Source: Viola odorata
Taxonomy: Eukaryota; Streptophyta; Magnoliopsida; Malpighiales; Violaceae
Length of the DNA stretch: 64,000 nucleotides
Reading direction: 5' to 3'
Assembly: GCA_963691705.1 (NCBI GenBank)
Contig: OY829538.1
Coordinates: 28,292,836-28,356,835, forward strand
The stretch's first letter is position 1. Every line of letters begins with the position of its first letter. The notes below the pieces were generated by a model, which did not search any database, was not told the origin of the DNA, and saw nothing but the letters and a program-made list of their open reading frames with translations. The translations under genes and the position numbers were made by a program. Below are positions 49,601 to 62,900 of the stretch, one piece after another.

Positions 49601-51087
49601 TAAAGATGATGACCTCGGGGTCTGTCATAACCCATCAGGTTGTTCAAGCTAGCTCTCTCAATGTTAAAACCTATGATTTACATGTTATTTCTTTGATTAA
49701 ACCACTTGGTCTCCGCTGTCTAGATGGAGTGGGTTTCTTCCATATAGAGAAAGGCTTTCTTTTCATGAATACAGGTTTCACAATCAAGGTGAACCAGATC
49801 TTCAGCCACAAGAACAAAGGGAATTACAAATTTCCTCCACTGCATGCAGAAGGCAACCCTGTTCTACCTCTTGATGTAGATCTGCCCCCACCAGCTCCTG
49901 CACCTCAGCCAGTCCTTGCAGCACAACCTGCTCGTCCACCAAATCCTCCATCAGCTGCTTCTAGTACCTCCCAGACAGATTCCCACAACTTTGCAACCCT
50001 CGCATCTCGTACTGAGCTCCTGTGTGAGCTCTTTGAGCTCCAGCAAAAAACTGCTAGTGGTAAATTGACCCGGAGGCCGTTGTACATGCCAAGATAAAGA
50101 TGATGACCTCGGGGTCTGTCATCACCGATCAGGTTGTTCAAGCTAGCTCTCTCAATGTTAAAACCTATGATTTACATGTTATTTCTTTGATTAAACCACT
50201 TGGTCTCCGCTGTCTAGATGGAGTGGGTTTCTTCCATATAGAGAAAGGCTTTCTTTTCATGAATATAGGTTTCACAATCAAAGTGAACCAGATCTTCAGC
50301 CACAAGAACAAAGGGAACTACAAATTTCCTCCACTGCATGCAGAAGGCAACCCTGTTCTACCTCTTGATGAGGATCTGCCCCCACCAGCTCCTGCACCTC
50401 AGCCAGTCCTTGCACCACAACCTGCTCGTCCACCAAATCCTCCATCAGCTGCTTCTTGTACCTCCCAGACAGATTCCCACAACTTAGCAACCCTCGCAGC
50501 TCGGACTGAGCTCCTGTGTGAGCTCTTTGAGCTCCAGCAAAAAACTGCTAGTGGTAAATTGACCCGGAGGGCGTTGTACATGCCAAGATAAAGATGATGG
50601 TCATAGGGTCTGTCATAACCCATCAGGTTGTTCAAGCTAGCTCTCTCAGTGTTAAAACCTGTGATTTACATATTATTTCTTTGATTAAACCACTTGGTCT
50701 CCACTGTCTAGATGGAATGGGTTTCTTCCATATAGAGAAAGATTTTCTTTTGATGAATACAGGTCTCACAATCAAGGTAGACCAGATCTTCAGCCACAAG
50801 AACAAAGGGAACTACAAATTTCCTCCAGTGGATGCAGAAGGCTACCCTGTTCTACCTCTTAAAGAGGATCTGCCCCCACCAGCTCCTGCACCTCAGCCAG
50901 TCCTTGCACCACAACCTGCTCGTCCACCAAATCCTCCATCAGCTGCTTCTTGTACCTCCCAGACAGATTCCCACAACTTAGCAACCCTCGCAGCTCGGAC
51001 TGAGCTCCTGTGTGAGCTCTTTGAGCTCCAGCAAAAAACTGCTAGCGGTAAATTGACCCGGAGGCCGTTGTACATGCCAAGATAAAG
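46642..51087 (+). repeat. Mixed nine-unit block
   Basis: Units C' (46642), A open (47136), F-like (47630), C' (48124), D (48618), A (49112), F (49606), F/G mosaic (50100), C (50594). The C' unit at 46642 carries both Ile73 and Arg85, seen just to the left in A and C units. The F-like unit at 47630 has several private changes (Glu81, Ser108, Ser117, Ile120). No internal higher-order period is visible. Confidence 0.85.
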
Positions 51088-53557
51088 ATGATGGTCATAG
51101 GGTCTGTCATAACCCATCAGGTTGTTCAAGCTAGCTCTCTCAATGTTAAAACCTGTGATTTACATATTATTTCTTTGATTAAACCATTTGGTCTCCACTG
51201 TCTAGATGGAATGGGTTTCTTCCATATAGAGAAAGGTTTTCTTTTGATGAATACAGGTCTCACAATCAAGGTAGACCTGATCTTCAGCCACAAGAACAAA
51301 GGGAACTAAAAATTTCCTCCACTGCATGCAGAAGGCAATCCTGTTCTACCTCTTGATGTAGATCTGCCCCCACCAGCTCCTGCACCTCAGCCAGTCCTTG
51401 CACAACAACCTGCTCCTCCACCAAATCCTCCATCAGCTGCTGCTAGTACCTCCCAGACATATTCTCACAACTTAACAACCCTCGCAGCTCGGACTGAGCT
51501 TTTGTGTGAGGTCTTTGAGCTCCAGCAAAAAACTGCTAGCGGTAAATTGACCCGGAGGCCGTTGTACATGCCAAGATAAAGATGATGACCTCGGGGTCTG
51601 TCATAACCCATCAGGTTGTTCAAGCTAGCTCTCTCAATGTTAAAACCTATGATTTACATGTTATTTCTTTGATTAAACCACTTGGTCTCCGCTGTCTAGA
51701 TGGAGTGGGTTTCTTCCATATAGAGAAAGGCTTTCTTTTCATGAATACAGGTTTCACAATCAAGGTGAACCAGATCTTCAGCCACAAGAACAAAGGGAAC
51801 TACAAATTTCCTCCACTGCATGTAGAAGGCAACCCTGTTCTACCTCTTGATGAGGATCTGCCCCCACCAGCTCCTGCACCTCAGCCAGTCCTTGCACCAC
51901 AACCTGCTCGTCCACCAAATCCTCCATCAGCTGCTTCTTGTACCTCCGAGACAGATTCGCACAACTTAGCAACCCTCGCAGCTCGGACTGAGCTCCTGTG
52001 TGAGATCTTTGAGCTCCAGCAAAAAACTGCTAGTGGTAAATTGACCCGGAGGCCGTTGTACATGCCAAGATAAAGATGATGGTCATAGGGTCTGTCATAA
52101 CCCATCAGGTTGTTAAAGCTAGCTCTCTCAATGTTAAAACCTGTGATTTACATATTATTTCTTTGATTAAACCACTTGGTCTCCACTGTCTAGATGGAAT
52201 AGGTTTCTTCCATATAGAGAAAGGTTTTCTTTTGATGAATACAGGTCTCACAATCAAGGTAGACCAGATCTTCAGCCACAAGAACAAAGGGAACTACAAA
52301 TTTCCTCCAGTGGATGCAGAAGGCTACCCTGTTCTACCTCTTAAAGAGGATCTGCCCCCACCAACTCCTGCACCTCAGCCAGTCCTTGCACCACAACCTG
52401 CTCGTCCACCAAATCCTCCATCAGCTGCTTCTTGTACCTCCCAGACAGATTCCCACAACTTAGCAACCCTCGCAGCTCGGACTGAGCTCCTGTGTGAGCT
52501 CTTTGAGCTCCAGCAAAAAACTGCTAGCGGTAAATTGACCCGGAGGCCGTTGTACATGCCAAGATAAAGATGATGGTCATAGGGTCTGTCATAACCCATC
52601 AGGTTATTCAAGCTAGCTCTCTCAATGTTAAAACCTGTGATTTACATATTATTTCTTTGATTAAACCACTTGGTCTCCACTATCTAGATGGAGTGGGTTT
52701 CTTCCATATAGAGAAAGACTTTCTTTTCATGAATACGGGTTTCACAATGAAGGTGGACCAGATCTTCAGCCACAACAACAAAGGGAACTACAAATTTCCT
52801 CCACTGCATGCAGAAGGCAACCCTGTTCTACCTCTTGATGTAGATCTGCCCCCAACAGCTCCTGAACCTCAGCCAGTCCTTGCACTACAACCTGCTCGTC
52901 CACCAAATCCTCCATCAGCTGCTTCTAGTACCTCCCAGACAGATTCCCACAACTTAGCAACCCTCGCAGCTCGGACTGAGCTCCTGTGTGAGCTCTTTGA
53001 GCTCCAGCAAAAAACTGCTAGCGGTAAATTGACCCGGAGGCCGTTGTACATGCCAAGATAAAGATGATGGTCATAGGGTCTGTCATAACCCATCAGGTTG
53101 TTCAAGCTAGCTCTCTCAATGTTAAAACCTGTGATTTACATATTATTTCTTTGATTAAACCATTTGGTCTCCACTGTCTAGATGGAATGGGTTTTTTCCA
53201 TATAGAGAAAGGTTTTCTTTTGATGAATACAGGTCTCACAATCAAGGTAGACCTGATCTTCAGCCACAAGAACAAAGGGAACTAAAAATTTCCTCCACTG
53301 CATGCAGAAGGCAACCCTGTTCTACCTCTTGATGTAGATCTGCCCCCACCAGCTCCTGCACCTCAGCCAGTCCTTGCACAACAACCTGCTCCTCCACCAA
53401 ATCCTCCATCAGCTGCTGCTAGTACCTCCCAGACAGATTCTCACAACTTAGCAACCCTCGCAGCTCGGACTGAGCTTCTGTGTGAGCTCTTTGAGCTCCA
53501 GCAAAAAACTGCTAGCGGTAAATTGACCCGGAGGCAGTTGTACATGCCAAGATAAAG

Positions 53558-54051
53558 ATGATGACCTCGGGGTCTGTCATAACCCATCAGGTTGTTCAAG
53601 CTAGCTTTCTCAATGTTAAAACCTATGATTTACATGTTATTTCTTTGATTAAACCACTTGGTCTCCGTTGTCTAGATGGAGTGGGTTTCTTCCATATAGA
53701 GAAAGGCTTTCTTTTCATGAATACAGGTTTCACAATCAAGGTGAACCAGATCTTCAGCCACAAGAACAAAGGGAACTACAAATTTCCTCCACTGCATGCA
53801 GAAGGCAACCCTGTTCTACCTCTTGATGAGGATCTGCCCCCACCAGCTCCTGCACCTCAGCCAGTCCTTGCACCACAACCTGCTCGTCCACCAAATCCTC
53901 CATCAGCTGCTTCTTGTACCTCCCAGACAGATTCCCACAACTTAGCAACCCTCGCAGCTCGGACTGAGCTCCTGTGTGAGCTCTTTGAGCTCCAGCAAAA
54001 AACTGCTAGCGGTAAATTGACCCGGAGGCCGTTGTACATGCTAAGATAAAG
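53558..54051 (+). repeat. Class G unit, example
   Basis: The front is F-like, with Phe17 in this subtype, then Asp90-Glu91 (GATGAGGAT) and a C-type Cys120. The frame is open for 163 codons (53558-54049), and the penultimate codon is CTA instead of CCA (ATGCTAAGA). G units dominate the right 13 kb and alternate with A units. Confidence 0.88.
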
Positions 54052-54545
54052 ATGATGACCTCGGGGTCTGTCATCACCCATCAGGTTGTTCAAGCTAGCT
54101 CTCTCAATGTTAATACCTATGATTTACTTGTTATTTCTTTGATTAAACCACTTGGTCTCCGCTGTCTAGATGGAATGGGTTTCTTTCATATAGAGAAAGG
54201 CTTTCTTTTCATGAATACAGGTTTCACAATCAAGGTGGACCAGATCATCAGCCACAAGAACAAAGGGAACTACAAATTTCCTCCACTGCATGCAGAAGGC
54301 AACCCTGTTCTACCTCTTGATGTTGATCTGCCCCCACCAGCTCCTGCACCTCAGCCAGTCCTTGCACCACAACCTGCTCCTCCACCAAATCCCCCATCAG
54401 CTGCTCCTAGTACCTCCCAAACAGATTCCCACAACTTAGCAACCCTCGCAGCTCGGACTGAGCTTCTCCGTGAGCTCTTTGAGCTCCAGCAAAAAACTGC
54501 TAGCGGTAAATTGACCCGGAGGCCGTTGTACATGCCAAGATAAAG
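54052..54545 (+). repeat. Class B' unit: open relative of class B
   Basis: The unit has Thr3-Ser4 and Ile66 like B, but with Asn21, Leu26, Pro110, Pro119 and Arg140 (CTTCTCCGTGAG), and CAA at codon 123. The frame is therefore open (54052-54543). Its only other copy, at 62942, lies 8,890 bp away within the long duplication. Confidence 0.87.
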
Positions 54546-55039
54546 ATGATGGTCATAGGGTCTGTCATAACCCATCAGGTTGTTCAAGCTAGCTCTCTCA
54601 ATGTTAAAACCTGTGATTTACATATTATTTCTTTGATTAAACCATTTGGTCTCCACTGTCTAGATGGAATGGGTTTCTTCCATATAGAGAAAGGTTTTCT
54701 TTTGATGAATACAGGTCTCACAATCAAGGTAGACCTGATCTTCAGCCACAAGAACAAAGGGAACTAAAAATTTCCTCCACTGCATGCAGAAGGCAACCCT
54801 GTTCTACCTCTTGATGTAGATCTGCCCCCACCAGCTCCTGCACCTCAGCCAGTCCTTGCACAACAACCTGCTCCTCCACCAAATCCTCCATCAGCTGCTG
54901 CTAGTACCTCCCAGACAGATTCTCACAACTTAGCAACCCTCGCAGCTCGGACTGAGCTTCTGTGTGAGCTCTTTGAGCTCCAGCAAAAAACTGCTAGCGG
55001 TAAATTGACCCGGAGGCAGTTGTACATGCCAAGATAAAG

Positions 55040-55533
55040 ATGATGACCTCGGGGTCTGTCATAACCCATCAGGTTGTTCAAGCTAGCTTTCTCAATGTTA
55101 AAACCTATGATTTACATGTTATTTCTTTGATTAAACCACTTGGTCTCCGTTGTCTAGATGGAGTGGGTTTCTTCCATATAGAGAAAGGCTTTCTTTTCAT
55201 GAATACAGGTTTCACAATCAAGGTGAACCAGATCTTCAGCCACAAGAACAAAGGGAACTACAAATTTCCTCCACTGCATGCAGAAGGCAACCCTGTTCTA
55301 CCTCTTGATGAGGATCTGCCCCCACCAGCTCCTGCACCTCAGCCAGTCCTTGCACCACAACCTGCTCGTCCACCAAATCCTCCATCAGCTGCTTCTTGTA
55401 CCTCCTAGACAGATTCCCACAACTTAGCAACCCTCGCAGCTCGGACTGAGCTTCTGCGTGAGCTCTTTGAGCTCCAGCAAAAAACTGCTAGCGGTAAATT
55501 GACCCGGAGGCCGTTGTACATGCCAAGATAAAG
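55040..55533 (+). repeat. Class G unit carrying the class B stop
   Basis: The front and middle are G-type with Phe17 and Asp90-Glu91, but codon 123 is TAG as in class B, and the tail has Arg140 (CTTCTGCGTGAG), recalling the B' unit at 54052. The stop may have been transferred from a B unit or have arisen again. The frame is 55040-55408. Confidence 0.85.
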
Positions 55534-57509
55534 ATGATGGTCATAGGGTCTGTCATAACCCATCAGGTTGTTCAAGCCAGCTCTCTCAATGTTAAAACCT
55601 GTGATTTACATATTATTTCTTTGATTAAACCATTTGGTCTCCACTGTCTAGATGGAATGGGTTTCTTCCATATAGAGAAAGGTTTTCTTTTGATGAATAC
55701 AGGTCTCACAATCAAGGTAGAACTGATCTTTAGCCACAAGAACAAAGGGAACTAAAAATTTCCTCCACTGCATGCAGAAGGCAACCCTGTTCTACCTCTT
55801 GATGTAGATCTGCCCCCACCAGCTCCTGCACCTCAGCCAGTCCTTGCACAACAACCTGCTCCTCCACCAAATCCTCCATCAGCTGCTGCTAGTACCTCCC
55901 AGACAGATTCTCACAACTTAGCAACCCTCGCAGCTCGGACTGAGCTTCTGTGTGAGCTCTTTGAGCTCCAGCAAAAAACTGCTAGCGGTAAATTGACCCG
56001 GAGGCAGTTGTACATGCCAAGATAAAGATGATGACCTCGGGGTCTGTCATAACCCATCAGGTTGTTCAAGCTAGCTTTCTCAATGTTAAAACCTATGATT
56101 TACATGTTATTTCTTTGATTAAACCACTTGGTCTCCGCTGTCTAGATGGAGTGGGTTTCTTCCATATAGAGAAAGGCTTTCTTTTCATGAATACAGGTTT
56201 CACAATCAAGGTGAACCAGATCTTCAGCCACAAGAACAAAGGGAACTACAAATTTCCTCCACTGCATGCAGAAGGCAACCCTGTTCTACCTCTTGATGAG
56301 GATCTGCCCCCACCAGCTCCTGCACCTCAGCCAGTCCTTGCACCACAACCTGCTCGTCCACCAAATCCTCCATCAGCTGCTTCTTGTACCTCCCAGACAG
56401 ATTCCCACAACTTAGCAACCCTCGCAGCTCGGACTGAGCTCCTGTGTGAGCTCTTTGAGCTCCAGCAAAAAACTGCTAGCGGTAAATTGACCCGGAGGCC
56501 GTTGTACATGCTAAGATAAAGATGATGACCTCGGGGTCTGTCATCACCCATCAGGTTGTTCAAGCTAGCTCTCTCAATGTTAAAACCTGTGATTTACATA
56601 TTATTTCTTTGATTAAACCATTTGGTCTCCACTGTCTAGATGGAATGGGTTTCTTCCATATAGAGAAAGGTTTTCTTTTGATGAATACAGGTCTCACAAT
56701 CAAGGTAGACCTGATCTTCAGCCACAAGAACAAAGGGAACTAAAAATTTCCTCCACTGCATACAGAAGGCAACCCTGTTCTACCTCTTGATGTAGATCTG
56801 CCCCCACCAGCTCCTGCACCTCAGCCAGTCCTTGCACAACAACCTGCTCCTCCACCAAATCCTCCATCAGCTGCTGCTAGTACCTCCCAGACATATTCTC
56901 ACAACTTAACAACCCTCGCAGCTCGGACTGAGCTTTTGTGTGAGGTCTTTGAGCTCCAGCAAAAAACTGCTAGCGGTAAATTGACCCGGAGGCCGTTGTA
57001 CATGCCAAGATAAAGATGATGACCACGGGGTCTGTCATAACCCATCAGGTTGTTCAAGCTAGCTCTCTCAATGTTAAAACCTATGATTTACATGTTATTT
57101 CTTTGATTAAACCACTTGGTCTCCGCTGTCTAGATGGAGTGGGTTTCTTCCATATAGAGAAAGGCTTTCTTTTCATGAATACAGGTTTCACAATCAAGGT
57201 GAACCAGATCTTCAGCCACAAGAACAAAGGGAACTACAAATTTCCTCCACTGCATGTAGAAGGCAACCCTGTTCTACCTCTTGATGAGGATCTGCCCCCA
57301 CCAGCTCCTGCACCTCAGCCAGTCCTTGCACCACAACCTGCTCGTCCACCAAATCCTCCATCAGCTGCTTCTTGTACCTCCGAGACAGATTCGCACAACT
57401 TAGCAACCCTCGCAGCTCGGACTGAGCTCCTGTGTGAGCTCTTTGAGCTCCAGCAAAAAACTGCTAGCGGTAAATTGACCCAGAGGCCGTTGTACATGCC
57501 AAGATAAAG

Positions 57510-58003
57510 ATGATGGTCATAGGGTCTGTCATAACCCATCAGGTTGTTAAAGCTAGCTCTCTCAATGTTAAAACCTGTGATTTACATATTATTTCTTTGA
57601 TTAAACCACTTGGTCTCCACTATCTAGATGGAGTGGGTTTCTTCCATATAGAGAAAGACTTTCTTTTGATGAATACAGGTCTCACAATCAAGGTAGACCA
57701 GATCTTCAGCCACAAGAACAAAGGGAACTACAAATTTCCTCCAGTGGATGTAGAAGGCAACCCTGTTCTACCTCTTGATGAGGATCTGCCCCCACCAGCT
57801 CCTGCACCTCAGCCAGTCCTTGCACCACAACCTGCTCGTCCACCAAATCCTCCATCAGCTGCTTCTTGTACCTCCGAGACAGATTCGCACAACTTAGCAA
57901 CCCTCGCAGCTCGGACTGAGCTCCTGTGTGAGCTCTTTGAGCTCCAGCAAAAAACTGCTAGCGGTAAATTGACCCGGAGGCCGTTGTACATGCCAAGATA
58001 AAG
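57510..58003 (+). repeat. Mosaic unit with D, C and G segments
   Basis: The front is D-type to about codon 50 (Tyr38, Val42, Asp50), the middle is C-type (Leu53, Leu58, Lys69, Val79-Asp80), and the back is G-type (Asn84, Asp90-Glu91, Glu123 in CTCCGAGAC). Lys14 links it to the units at 52076 and 60966, which hold the same place in related blocks. The frame is open (57510-58001). Confidence 0.85.
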
Positions 58004-58497
58004 ATGATGGTCATAGGGTCTGTCATAACCCATCAGGTTGTTCAAGCTAGCTCTCTCAATGTTAAAACCTGTGATTTACATATTATTTCTTTGATTAAAC
58101 CATTTGGTCTCCACTGTCTAGATGGAATGGGTTTCTTCCATATAGAGAAAGGTTTCATTTTGATGAATACAGGTCTCACAATCAAGGTAGAACTGATCTT
58201 CAGCCACAAGAACAAAGGGAACTAAAAATTTCCTCCACTGCATGCAGAAGGCAACCCTGTTCTACCTCTTGATGTAGATCTGCCCCCACCAGCTCCTGCA
58301 CCTCAGCCAGTCCTTGCACAACAACCTGCTCCTCCACCAAATCCTCCATCAGCTGCTGCTAGTACCTCCCAGACAGATTCTCACAACTTAGCAACCCTCG
58401 CAGCTCGGACTGAGCTTCTGTGTGAGCTCTTTGAGCTCCAGCAAAAAACTGCTAGCGGTAAATTGACCCGGAGGCAGTTGTACATGCCAAGATAAAG

Positions 58498-58991
58498 ATG
58501 ATGACCTCGGGGTCTGTCATAACCCATCAGGTTGTTCAAGCTAGCTTTCTCAATGTTAAAACTTATGATTTACATGTTATTTCTTTGATTAAACCACTTG
58601 GTCTCCGCTGTCTAGATGGAGTGGGTTTCTTCCATATAGAGAAAGGCTTTCTTTTCATGAATACAGGTTTCACAATCAAGGTGAACCAGATCTTCAGCCA
58701 CAAGAACAAAGGGAACTACAAATTTCCTCCACTGCATGCAGAAGGCAACCCTGTTCTACCTCTTGTTGAGGATCTGCCCCCACCAGCTCCTGCACCTTAG
58801 CCAGTCCTTGCACCACAACCTGCTCGTCCACCAAATCCTCCATCAGCTGCTTCTTGTACCTCCCAGACAGATTCCCACAACTTAGCAACCCTCGCAGCTC
58901 GGACTGAGCTCCTGTGTGAGCTCTTTGAGCTCCAGCAAAAAACTGCTAGCGGTAAATTGACCCGGAGGCCGTTGTACATGCTAAGATAAAG
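58498..58991 (+). repeat. Class G unit with a private stop at codon 101
   Basis: CAG at codon 101 is TAG (GCACCTTAG), so the frame ends after 100 codons at 58800. Val90 (CTTGTTGAG) is also private. No other unit has this stop, so it looks like a recent mutation not yet spread by exchange. Confidence 0.88.
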
Positions 58992-59483
58992 ATGATGACC
59001 TCGGGGTCTGTCATCACCCATCAGGTTGTTCAAGCTAGCTCTCTCAATGTTAAAACCTGTGATTTACATATTATTTCTTTGATTAAACCATTTGGTCTCC
59101 ACTGTCTAGATGGAATGGGTTTCTTCCATATAGAGAAAGGTTTTCTTTTGATGAATACAGGTCTCACAATCAAGGTAGAACTGATCTTCAGCCACAAGAA
59201 CAAAGGGAACTAAAAATTTCCTCCACTGCATGCTTGGCAACCCTGTTCTACCTCTTGATGTAGATCTGCCCCCACCAGCTCCTGCACCTCAGCCAGTCCT
59301 TGCACAACAACCTGCTCCTCCACCAAATCCTCCATCAGCTGCTGCTAGTACCTCCCAGACAGATTCTCACAACTTAGCAACCCTCGCAGCTCGGACTGAG
59401 CTTCTGTGTGAGCTCTTTGAGCTCCAGCAAAAAACTGCTAGCGGTAAATTGACCCGGAGGCAGTTGTACATGCCAAGATAAAG
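58992..59483 (+). repeat. Class A unit of 492 bp, the only length variant
   Basis: The unit starts Thr3-Ser4 and is A-type afterwards, with the usual TAA at codon 74. At 59234-59235, TT replaces the four bases AGAA (TGCTTGGC instead of TGCAGAAGGC), a net loss of 2 bp. The change brings an ATG at 59230 into the phase of the back half, giving an 83-codon frame (59230-59481). All later unit starts are shifted by 2 bp. Confidence 0.93.
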
Positions 59484-59977
59484 ATGATGACCTCGGGGTC
59501 TGTCATAACCCATCAGGTTGTTCAAGCTAGCTTTCTCAATGTTAAAACCTATGATTTACATGTTATTTCTTTGATTAAACCACTTGGTCTCCGCTGTCTA
59601 GATGGAGTGGGTTTCTTCCATATAGAGAAAGGCTTTCTTTTCATGAATACAGGTTTCACAATCAAGGTGAACCAGATCTTCAGCCACAAGAACAAAGGGA
59701 ACTACAAATTTCCTCCACTGCATGCAGAAGGCAACCCTGTTCTACCTCTTGATGAGGATCTGCCCCCACCAGCTCCTGCACCTCAGCCAGTCCTTGCACC
59801 ACAACCTGCTCGTCCACGAAATCCTCCATCAGCTGCTTCTTGTACCTCCCAGACAGATTCCCACAACTTAGCAACCCTCGCAGCTCGGACTGAGCTCCTG
59901 TGTGAGCTCTTTGAGCTCCAGCAAAAAACTGCTAGCGGTAAATTGACCCGGAGGCCGTTGTACATGCTAAGATAAAG

Positions 59978-62900
59978 ATGATGACCTCGGGGTCTGTCAT
60001 CACCCATCAGGTTGTTCAAGCTAGCTCTCTCAATGTTAAAACCTGTGATTTACATATTATTTCTTTGATTAAACCATTTGGTCTCCACTGTCTAGATGGA
60101 ATGGGTTTCTTCCATATAGAGAAAGGTTTTCTTTTGATGAATACAGGTCTCACAATCAAGGTAGACCTGATCTTCAGCCACAAGAACAAAGGGAACTAAA
60201 AATTTCCTCCACTGCATGCAGAAGGCAACCCTGTTCTACCTCTTGATGTAGATCTGCCCCCACCAGCTCCTGCACCTCAGCCAGTCCTTGCACAACAACC
60301 TGCTCCTCCACCAAATCCTCCATCAGCTGCTGCTAGTACCTCCCAGACATATTCTCACAACTTAACAACCCTCGCAGCTCGGACTGAGCTTTTGTGTGAG
60401 GTCTTTGAGCTCCAGCAAAAAACTGCTAGCGGTAAATTGACCCGGAGGCCGTTGTACATGCCAAGATAAAGATGATGACCTCGGGGTCTGTCATAACCCA
60501 TCAGGTTGTTCAAGCTAGCTCTCTCAATGTTAAAACCTATGATTTACATGTTATTTCTTTGATTAAACCACTTGGTCTCCGCTGTCTAGATGGAGTGGGT
60601 TTCTTCCATATAGAGAAAGGCTTTCTTTTCATGAATACAGGTTTCACAATCAAGGTGAACCAGATCTTCAGCCACAAGAACAAAGGGAACTACAAATTTC
60701 CTCCACTGCATGTAGAAGGCAACCCTGTTCTACCTCTTGATGAGGATCTGCCCCCACCAGCTCCTGCACCTCAGCCAGTCCTTGCACCACAACCTGCTCG
60801 TCCACCAAATCCTCCATCAGCTGCTTCTTGTACCTCCCAGACAGATTCCCACAACTTAGCAACCCTCGCAGCTCGGACTGAGCTCCTGTGTGAGCTCTTT
60901 GAGCTCCAGCAAAAAACTGCTAGTGGTAAATTGACCCGGAGGCCGTTGTACATGCCAAGATAAAGATGATTGTCATAGGGTCTGTCATAACCCATCAGGT
61001 TGTTAAAGCTAGCTCTCTCAATGTTAAAACCTGTGATTTACATATTATTTCTTTGATTAAACCACTTGGTCTCCACTATCTAGATGGAGTGGGTTTCTTC
61101 CATATAGAGAAAGACTTTCTTTTCATGAATACGGGTTTCACAATGAAGGTGGACCAGATCTTCAGCCACAACAACAAAGGGAACTACAAATTTCCTCCAC
61201 TGCATGCAGAAGGCAACCCTGTTCTACCTCTTAAAGAGGATCTGCCCCCACCAACTCCTGCACCTCAGCCAGTCCTTGCACCACAACCTGCTCGTCCACC
61301 AAATCCTCCATCAGCTGCTTCTTGTACCTCCCAGACAGATTCCCACAACTTAGCAACCCTCGCAGCTCGGACTGAGCTCCTGTGTGAGCTCTTTGAGCTC
61401 CAGCAAAAAACTGCTAGCGGTAAATTGACCCGGAGGCCGTTGTACATGCCAAGATAAAGATGATGGTCATAGGGTCTGTCATAACCCATCAGGTTATTCA
61501 AGCTAGCTCTCTCAATGTTAAAACTTGTGATTTACATATTATTTCTTTGATTAAACCACTTGGTCTCCACTATCTAGATGGAGTGGGTTTCTTCCATATA
61601 GAGAAAGACTTTCTTTTCATGAATACGGGTTTCACAATGAAGGTGGACCAGATCTTCAGCCACAACAACAAAGGGAACTACAAATTTCCTCCACTGCATG
61701 CAGAAGGCAACCCTGTTCTACCTCTTGATGTAGATCTGCCCCCAACAGCTCCTGAACCTCAGCCAGTCCTTGCACTACAACCTGCTCGTCCACCAAATCC
61801 TCCATCAGCTGCTTCTAGTACCTCCCAGACAGATTCCCACAACTTAGCAACCCTCGCAGCTCGGACTGAGCTCCTGTGTGAGCTCTTTGAGCTCCAGCAA
61901 AAAACTGCTAGCGGTAAATTGACCCGGAGGCCGTTGTACATGCCAAGATAAAGATGATGGTCATAGGGTCTGTCATAACCCATCAGGTTGTTCAAGCTAG
62001 CTCTCTCAATGTTAAAACCTGTTATTTACATATTATTTCTTTGATTAAACCATTTGGTCTCCACTGTCTAGATGGAATGGGTTTTTTCCATATAGAGAAA
62101 GGTTTTCTTTTGATGAATACAGGTCTCACAATCAAGGTAGACCTGATCTTCAGCCACAAGAACAAAGGGAACTAAAAATTTCCTCCACTGCATGCAGAAG
62201 GCAACCCTGTTCTACCTCTTGATGTAGATCTGCCCCCACCAGCTCCTGCACCTCAGCCAGTCCTTGCACAACAACCTGCTCCTCCACCAAATCCTCCATC
62301 AGCTGCTGCTAGTACCTCCCAGACAGATTCTCACAACTTAGCAACCCTCGCAGCTCGGACTGAGCTTCTGTGTGAGCTCTTTGAGCTCCAGCAAAAAACT
62401 GCTAGCGGTAAATTGACCCGGAGGCAGTTGTACATGCCAAGATAAAGATGATGACCTCGGGGTCTGTCATAACCCATCAGGTTGTTCAAGCTAGCTTTCT
62501 CAATGTTAAAACCTATGATTTACATGTTATTTCTTTGATTAAACCACTTGGTCTCCGTTGTCTAGATGGAGTGGGTTTCTTCCATATAGAGAAAGGCTTT
62601 CTTTTCATGAATACAGGTTTCACAATCAAGGTGAACCAGATCTTCAGCCACAAGAACAAAGGGAACTACAAATTTCCTCCACTGCATGCAGAAGGCAACC
62701 CTGTTCTACCTCTTGATGAGGATCTGCCCCCACCAGCTCCTGCACCTCAGCCAGTCCTTGCACCACAATCTGCTCGTCCACCAAATCCTCCATCAGCTGC
62801 TTCTTGTACCTCCCAGACAGATTCCCACAACTTAGCAACCCTCGCAGCTCGGACTGAGCTCCTGTGTGAGCTCTTTGAGCTCCAGCAAAAAACTGCTAGC

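Larger units (their letters stand above)
51088..55533 (+). repeat. A/G-rich domain, left copy of the 8,890-bp duplication
   Basis: Units A (51088), G (51582), C (52076), D (52570), A (53064), G (53558), B' (54052), A (54546), G (55040). The order and rare markers recur from 59978: CAGACATATTCTCAC in the first A unit, Lys14 (GTTAAAGCT), Ile13 plus Thr96 in the D unit, GGGTTTTTTCCAT in the second A unit, and Asn21/Leu26 in B'. The offset is 18 units minus 2 bp. Confidence 0.9.
55534..59977 (+). repeat. A/G-rich domain, central nine units
   Basis: Units A (55534), G (56028), A (56522), G (57016), mosaic (57510), A (58004), G (58498), A (58992, 492 bp), G (59484). This is largely an A-G dimer with a 988-bp period. 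The trio at 56522-58003 repeats markers of 51088-52569, and those of 59978-61459 again. A units in the dimer often end with Gln158 (GGAGGCAGTTG), and most G units have Phe17 (AGCTTTCTC). Confidence 0.88.

Noticed and set aside
53754..53948. A 64-codon minus-strand frame in class G units
   Set aside because: It appears only where GATGAGGAT and neighbouring class G changes remove antisense stops. It tracks one class and has no independent support.
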